Below are positions 59,463-64,000 of a stretch of DNA of 64,000 nucleotides, piece after piece. The DNA is from Haloparvum alkalitolerans (GTDB lineage: Archaea; Halobacteriota; Halobacteria; Halobacteriales; Haloferacaceae), in NCBI RefSeq assembly GCF_050122995.1, contig NZ_JBNLIA010000011.1, forward strand, positions 124,001 to 188,000. Reading direction: 5' to 3'. The notes below the pieces were generated by a model that saw nothing but the letters and a program-made list of their open reading frames with translations, made no database searches and was not told the origin of the DNA. A program made the translations under genes and the position numbers. Position 1 is the stretch's first letter. Each line of letters starts with the position of its first letter.

Positions 59463-60253
59463 GCGCCACCCCCCAGATACGCCTCGATGACGCGCTCGTC
59501 GTTTCTGACCTCCTCGGGGGTCCCCTCGGTGAGGACGCTCCCCTGGTCTAAGACGATCACCGGGTCGGCGAGGTTCATGACGAACTCCATGTCGTGTTCG
59601 ATCAGCAGGAACGTGGTGCCCTGCTCGTTGAGGCGGCGGATCTGCGCTTCCAGTTTCTTCGCGAGCGTCGGGTTGACGCCCGCGACCGGCTCGTCGAGCA
59701 GGAGGATCTCCGGCTCGGCGAGCATCGCCCGCGCCAGCTCGACCAACTTCATCTGGCCGCCGGAGATGTCGGTCGCGGGCTGCGTGGCGAGGTGGTCGAT
59801 CTCGAACTCCTCGAGGATGCGCTGGGCGTCCGCGAGGTTCTTCGACTCCGCCTCGCCCACGCTGCCGGGCGAGGTGAAAAGCGAGAGGAACGACTCGCCG
59901 GGCTGGTTCCGCGGCCCGACCAGCATCGCCTCGCGGACGGTCATCCCCTCCAGTTTCCGGGGCGTCTGGAACGTCCGGATCAGGCCGCGCTCGGCGACCT
60001 GATACGGCTCCATTCCGGTCACGTCGGTCTCGCCGACCGTCACGGTGCCGCCGTCCGGCTCGTAGAACCCGGAGATCAGGTTGAAGATCGTGGACTTGCC
60101 GGCGCCGTTCGGGCCGATCAGGCCGGTGATCGTCCCGCGCTCGACCTCGAAGGTCGCGTGGTCGGTCGCCTGGAGCCCCCCGAACGACTTCTGGAGGTCG
60201 TCGACGCGCAACACCACGTCCTCTTTCGGGAGCAGCTCGGGGTTCTCACTCAT
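59459..60253 (-). CDS. livG: Branched-chain amino acid ABC transporter ATP-binding protein (LivG-like)
   Basis: 264 residues. Walker A GPNGAGKSTIF near residue 44, IRTFQTPRKLEGMTV (Q-loop), signature DISGGQMKLVELARAML, Walker B LLLDEPVAGVNP and H-loop LLIEHDMEFVM. LivG members have the LEGMTVREAML-type insertion seen here. ATG 60253 overlaps the livM stop by 8 bases; GTG 60262 is the alternative. Confidence 0.94.
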   Translation of the reverse strand: MSENPELLPKEDVVLRVDDLQKSFGGLQATDHATFEVERGTITGLIGPNGAGKSTIFNLISGFYEPDGGTVTVGETDVTGMEPYQVAERGLIRTFQTPRKLEGMTVREAMLVGPRNQPGESFLSLFTSPGSVGEAESKNLADAQRILEEFEIDHLATQPATDISGGQMKLVELARAMLAEPEILLLDEPVAGVNPTLAKKLEAQIRRLNEQGTTFLLIEHDMEFVMNLADPVIVLDQGSVLTEGTPEEVRNDERVIEAYLGGGA

Positions 60254-61427
60254 CGGACTCACCGCCCTTCCGCTCGCGAACGCCGGTGTCGGGGCGCTCC
60301 GGCGCGCGCTCGCCCTCGACGGCGCTCGGCCAGATCAGCTCCCGCTGCGGCGGGAGGATCCCCTGCGGCCGGAACCGCATCACGACGACGATCAGCAGGC
60401 CGATCAGCAGGAGCCGCAGCGGCGCGGCGTCGACCGCGATCGGCAGGTCGCCCATGAACCGGGTCCCCTCGCGGATCGCGACGACGACGATGCCGCCGAA
60501 CAGGGCGCCGCGGTTGGAGCCGCTGCCGCCGAGGATGACCGCGACCCAGACGTAGAACGTCGTGATCGGGTCTAGGTCCCCCGGCCCCACGTAGAGGTTG
60601 AGGTGGGCGTAGAAGACGCCCGCCAGCGCCATGATCAGGCTGCCGAGCACGAACGACTGCATCTTGAACGAGTAGGTGTTCTTCCCGAGCGCCCGCGCGA
60701 GGTCCTCGTCCGACCGGATCGTCCGGAGGACGCGTCCCCACGGCGAGCGGTGCGCGCGGCGCAACACGAGGTACGCGATGGCCGCGAACGCCACCACCAG
60801 CAGGACGTTCAGACACGCCTGCCAGAACGGCGTCTCGAGCAGGACGGGCGAGCCCGGGATCACCTCGATCCGCAGTCCGGGCATCGCCTCGGGGAACGTA
60901 CCCAGCACCGGCCAGCCGTCGAAGAAGCCCGGGATGCCGCGAAGCCCCGCGCTCCCGTTCGTCCACTGGCGCTCGTTGAGCACAACGAGCCGCACGACCT
61001 CCGCGAGGCCGAGCGAGGCGATCGCGAGGTAGTCGGCGCGAAGCCGGAGCGTCGGGATGCCGATCAACAGCGCCAGCACGAGGGCGACGACGAGCGCGGT
61101 CGCCAGTCCGGCGAGCGGCGAGAAGCCGCCCGCGACCGGCGAGGAGTCCGCGGTCATCAGTGCGGTCCCGTACGCGCCGACGCCGAAGAAGGCGGCGACG
61201 CTGAAGTTGATCAGGCCGGTGAACCCCCACTGGGCGTTCAGCCCGAACGAGAGCAGCCCGTACATCCCCGCCAGCCCGACGAGGAACATGAAGTACGACG
61301 CGCCGAGTCTGCCGGTCAGGAGCGCGACGAACAGGAACGCCGCGAACGCGAGGCTCACGACGAGCACGCCCTTCTCCGGCGTCGTGAGGTCCGCCCAGTA
61401 GCCGGCGGGGTCGTCGAGGAGGCTCAT
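60246..61427 (-). CDS. livM: Branched-chain amino acid ABC transporter permease (LivM-like)
   Basis: 393 residues with about nine membrane segments. GLNAQWGFTGLINFSVAAFFGVGAYG near 60-85 is the LivM/LivH signature; ALGKNTYSFKMQSFVLGSLIMALAGVFYAHLNLY near 245 carries the ATPase-coupling loop. The C-terminal tail is Arg/Glu-rich. The livH stop is one base upstream of its ATG. Confidence 0.93.
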   Translation of the reverse strand: MSLLDDPAGYWADLTTPEKGVLVVSLAFAAFLFVALLTGRLGASYFMFLVGLAGMYGLLSFGLNAQWGFTGLINFSVAAFFGVGAYGTALMTADSSPVAGGFSPLAGLATALVVALVLALLIGIPTLRLRADYLAIASLGLAEVVRLVVLNERQWTNGSAGLRGIPGFFDGWPVLGTFPEAMPGLRIEVIPGSPVLLETPFWQACLNVLLVVAFAAIAYLVLRRAHRSPWGRVLRTIRSDEDLARALGKNTYSFKMQSFVLGSLIMALAGVFYAHLNLYVGPGDLDPITTFYVWVAVILGGSGSNRGALFGGIVVVAIREGTRFMGDLPIAVDAAPLRLLLIGLLIVVVMRFRPQGILPPQRELIWPSAVEGERAPERPDTGVRERKGGESDE

Positions 61428-61428
61428 T

Positions 61429-62355
61429 TCAGGTGGCCTCCCCGGCGATGCCGTTGGGACGGACGAGCAGGACTGCCACCATGATCAGGAACGCGACCGC
61501 GTTGGCGTACTCGATGCCGACCGACGGGACGAGCGGGAGCGCGTCCGTGAGGTCGGAGACGAGCGGCATCATCTGGTTGATCATTCCGATCAGGAACCCG
61601 CCGAGCATGGCGCCGTAGACGGAGCCGATCCCGCCGAGGATCACCGCGGCGAAGATCACTAGAAGCAGGTTGAAGCCCATCCGCGGCGAGAGCTGGTTGA
61701 ACAGGCCGAGGAAGACCCCGCCCGCGCCCGCGAGGCCGGCTCCGATAACCCACATCCACAGCGTCACCCGCCGCGTGCGGATGCCGCTGACGCGGGCCAG
61801 GTCGGGGTTGTCCGCCATCGCGCGCATCTTGCGCCCCAGGTCCGTGTACTGCAACAGGACGTGGAGCCCGGTCACGAGCACGGCCGCGGAGACGACGATG
61901 GCCACGTCGTGTTGGGTCACCCGGATCCCGTAGGGAATGAGCCACTCGATCGGCGGGAGCGTCCCCACGCCGAACCGGGTGAAGTCCGCGCCGAAGCGGA
62001 TCTGGATGACGGCGCGGTAGATGAACGCGATCCCGATCGACGTGATCAGCAGGCCGATCGAGTCGGTGTCGATCGACTCGTAGACCAGTTTCTCCGTGGC
62101 CACCGCCACGACCGCGGCCGCGGCGATGCCGACCAGCAGCGCGAGGAAGAAGCCGTACGGGAGCCCCAGGACCGCCCCGCCGAGGCCGCCGACGGCCCCG
62201 AAGGTGACGAACGACGCGTAGGCGCCGACCGTCATGGTGTCGCCGTGCGCGAAGTTGGCGAAGTCGGCGATGCTGTACACCAGCGACAGGCCGATGCTCC
62301 CGAGCACGATGATGCTCGAGAAGACGAGCCCGTTCGCCAGGTATTCGAGGACCAT
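61429..62355 (-). CDS. livH: Branched-chain amino acid ABC transporter permease (LivH-like)
   Basis: 308 residues with about eight membrane segments. LGSIGLSLVYSIADFANFAHGDTMTVGAYAS is the LivH signature and YTDLGRKMRAMADNPDLARVSGI the coupling loop. It is 9 bp from the binding-protein gene, in the same operon. Confidence 0.94.
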   Translation of the reverse strand: MVLEYLANGLVFSSIIVLGSIGLSLVYSIADFANFAHGDTMTVGAYASFVTFGAVGGLGGAVLGLPYGFFLALLVGIAAAAVVAVATEKLVYESIDTDSIGLLITSIGIAFIYRAVIQIRFGADFTRFGVGTLPPIEWLIPYGIRVTQHDVAIVVSAAVLVTGLHVLLQYTDLGRKMRAMADNPDLARVSGIRTRRVTLWMWVIGAGLAGAGGVFLGLFNQLSPRMGFNLLLVIFAAVILGGIGSVYGAMLGGFLIGMINQMMPLVSDLTDALPLVPSVGIEYANAVAFLIMVAVLLVRPNGIAGEAT

Positions 62356-62364
62356 CGGAGGGGG

Positions 62365-63660
62365 TTAGCCTTCGATGAAGCCGACGCCCTCGTAGGCGTG
62401 GTCCTGTACTTCGAGGATCTGCAGGAAGCCGACGGGGTCCCCGTTCTCGTCGAAGTCGATGGGACCGCTGACGCCCTGGTAGTCCACGTCGTCGGGACCG
62501 CCGCCGTCGGCGAGGATCTCGCTCGCGGCCTCGAAGGACGTGACCGTTTCGCCCTCCGGACCGGAGACGCGCCGGACCGTGTCCTGGAGCGCCGCCCCGG
62601 TGAACTCGTCGGCCGCCTGGATCGCCAGCGCCGCGTTGACGACGCAGTCGTAGGCGTACGCGGCCCACGCGGTCGGCTCCTGGTCGTACTCGTTCTGGAA
62701 CTCGTCGGCGAACTGCTGGTAGTTCTCCTCCTCGACGGGCGCGGAGGGGACGACGATCTTCATCCCGTCCATGCTCCCCTCGGGGGTGTTCTCCAGCACG
62801 TTGTCGCCGGAGACGGAGTCGGCGCCGTAGAACTGCGCCTCGTAGCCGGAGGAGACGACCTCGTTGACCATCGTCGCGAACTCCGCCTGGTAGGTGATGA
62901 ACAGCCACGCGTCCGCGCCGGAGTCGTTCATCTCCGAGATGACGCCGGAGTAGGACTGCTGTTCCTGGTCGTGGGGGCTGTTGTACGCCACGTCGCCGCC
63001 CCACGCGTCGACGAACGCGTCCGTGAGGCTCTGTCCGTAGTCGTTGTTGACGTAGGTGATCGCCACCTCGTCGTAGCCGTCCTCGTCGATGAGGTTCGAG
63101 AGCGCGAGCGACTGCGCGCGGCCGGACGGCGACATCCGGAGCAGCCCCGGGAAGTCGGTGAGGTTCAGCCCCGTGGAGTTCTGGCTCAGCTGCACCACGT
63201 CGGTGCCCTGCACGACGCTCTCGTAGATGGCCAGCGAGACGCCGGAGCCGACGGCGCCGATCAGGAACGGCACGCCGTCCTGGTTGACGAGCTTCTGGGC
63301 GGCCGCGATGCCGCCCTGGTTCTCGCTCTCGGAGTCCTCGACGGTGATCGACAGCTCGCGGCCGTCGATCCCCACGTCGTTGACCGCCGCGAGCGCGAGG
63401 TCCTTCCCACGCTGGTTGCGCTCGCCGAACGCCGACAGCGAACCGGTCAGCGAGTCGACCATCCCGATCTCGTAGGGACCGGTCTCCCCGCCGCCACCGC
63501 CCTCCGTGGCGGTGTCCTCGCCGCCGTTCCCGTCCTCGGTCTCGGTGCTTCCCTCGTCGTCGGTCGTGCTGACGCAGCCCGCGAGCGCGGCGATCCCCGC
63601 GCCGCCGGTGGCCTTCAGCAGCGTTCTCCGGTCGGTGATGTCCATGTTACTTTGTGACAT
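62365..63660 (-). CDS. Branched-chain amino acid ABC transporter substrate-binding lipoprotein (LivJ/K-like)
   Basis: 431 residues. A Tat signal with DRRTLLKATG near residue 10 and lipobox LAGC at 26-29; a Thr/Glu/Gly-rich linker follows (about 30-60). The periplasmic-binding-protein type I core starts at IGMVDSLTGSLSAFG and includes DSESENQGGIAAAQKLVNQDGVPFLIGA and AITYVNNDYGQSLTDAF. It is the first gene of the liv operon. A candidate operator, GTGGGT-CA-ACCCAC at 63691-63704, is upstream. Confidence 0.94.
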   Translation of the reverse strand: MSQSNMDITDRRTLLKATGGAGIAALAGCVSTTDDEGSTETEDGNGGEDTATEGGGGGETGPYEIGMVDSLTGSLSAFGERNQRGKDLALAAVNDVGIDGRELSITVEDSESENQGGIAAAQKLVNQDGVPFLIGAVGSGVSLAIYESVVQGTDVVQLSQNSTGLNLTDFPGLLRMSPSGRAQSLALSNLIDEDGYDEVAITYVNNDYGQSLTDAFVDAWGGDVAYNSPHDQEQQSYSGVISEMNDSGADAWLFITYQAEFATMVNEVVSSGYEAQFYGADSVSGDNVLENTPEGSMDGMKIVVPSAPVEEENYQQFADEFQNEYDQEPTAWAAYAYDCVVNAALAIQAADEFTGAALQDTVRRVSGPEGETVTSFEAASEILADGGGPDDVDYQGVSGPIDFDENGDPVGFLQILEVQDHAYEGVGFIEG

Positions 63661-63690
63661 GCGTGTTCACGTAATTCCGTTGGATTGGGG

Positions 63691-63704
63691 GTGGGTCAAC
63701 CCAC
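63691..63704. promoter_or_regulatory. Inverted repeat between the liv operon and proline dehydrogenase
   Basis: gtgggt-ca-acccac has perfect 6-bp arms. It lies 31 nt upstream of the binding-protein start and 137 nt upstream of the divergent proline dehydrogenase start, so one regulator could act on both; this is inference. Confidence 0.35.
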
Positions 63705-63822
63705 ACCCTCCCATGGTCGGCTTTCGCCTATCTCCCCGCCATCTCCGGCATATATTGCCGCAACTATTGTGTTCGGTTATCGGAGAGCGAAAGAATTGGT
63801 CGGGTACCCACCTATGCGCGTA

Positions 63823-63831
63823 GGGAGGTGA
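63823..63831 (+). promoter_or_regulatory. Ribosome binding site of proline dehydrogenase gene
   Basis: gggaggtga ends 9 nt before ATG 63841. It is one of the few clear Shine-Dalgarno sequences in a window of mostly leaderless genes and fixes this start. Confidence 0.65.
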
Positions 63832-63840
63832 CGCTCATTC

Positions 63841-64000
63841 ATGATCCCACCGATCGCGAACGACTTCGTCGCCGGGGAAACGCCGGAGGCGGCGCTCGCG
63901 CACGTCGACGAGATCAATGCTCGCGGCGTCGCCGGCATCCTGAACCTGCTCGGCGAGCACTACGACGAGCGGCCGCCCGCGGACGCCGACGCGGACGCGT
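63841..64000 (+). CDS. Proline dehydrogenase family protein (5' part only)
   Basis: The first 53 residues, starting MIPPIANDFVAGETPEAALAHVDE and continuing NARGVAGILNLLGEHYDERPPADADADA, match the N-terminus of haloarchaeal proline dehydrogenases, which oxidise proline to pyrroline-5-carboxylate with FAD. The catalytic barrel lies beyond the window. Divergence from an amino acid importer fits amino acid catabolism. Confidence 0.8.
   Translation, partial: MIPPIANDFVAGETPEAALAHVDEINARGVAGILNLLGEHYDERPPADADADA

Overview
The window reads as a chromosomal segment of a halophilic archaeon (class Halobacteria). The signs are very high G+C, strongly acidic predicted proteins, archaeal information-processing genes (TFB, TFE, aIF2-beta, an RPA operon, Lhr-type helicase, Dph2), PGF-CTERM surface proteins, Tat-type lipoproteins, many haloarchaea-only small families (DUF5789, DUF5798, DUF5800, DUF5803, DUF5805, UPF0058, UPF0212) and mostly leaderless genes with a TATA-like box about 26-31 nt before the start codon. 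A Halorubrum-like genus is a guess from overall style. I found no rRNA, tRNA, CRISPR array or intact insertion sequence.

Layout. 1-5013: a truncated aldehyde ferredoxin oxidoreductase homologue, a nicotinamidase-type hydrolase, a secreted HExxH surface protein and nicotinate phosphoribosyltransferase. 5014-5688: a non-coding repeat island. 5689-11129: GNAT acetyltransferase, long FKBP isomerase, then RAD55-like, MinD-like and YlbF-like genes on the minus strand and a membrane-anchored hypothetical. 11181-20308: esterase, a receiver/HalX-like relic, Dph2, membrane protein, MFS transporter, 8-oxoguanine glycosylase, small conserved proteins, aIF2-beta and TFB. 20590-30573: a five-repeat surface protein, a riboflavin/F420-pathway reductase, the rpa1-rpap1-rpe operon and an Lhr helicase. 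30574-30976: a second repeat island related, in inverted orientation, to the first.

30977-43994: UspA, a coiled-coil protein, a HisG-like protein, a 1.2-kb gene-free stretch, a DUF5805/tyrosine recombinase pair, CDF transporter, HMCES-type protein, DEDD exonuclease, a bactofilin-like protein, a UbiA-lycopene cyclase fusion and a TGS GTPase. 44243-54624: a three-gene ABC importer, an unusual histidine kinase, a cysteine synthase family enzyme, a winged-helix regulator with a membrane partner, DoxX, a PAS histidine kinase, SurE and a degenerate M48 peptidase. 54754-64000: the TFE-DUF2110-DUF5803 run, a MoaB/CinA-like protein, a 37-residue membrane protein, a RIO-like kinase, a complete liv-type branched-chain amino acid transporter operon and, divergent to it, the start of proline dehydrogenase.

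Most of the window is housekeeping. The parts that stand out are the two inverted repeat islands that share a hairpin with an identical 14-nt loop but different, still paired, stems; an AOR homologue without the usual iron-sulfur cysteines; the UbiA-cyclase fusion; a peptidase homologue and a histidine kinase that have each lost key residues; and two very small genes found only by reading gaps.
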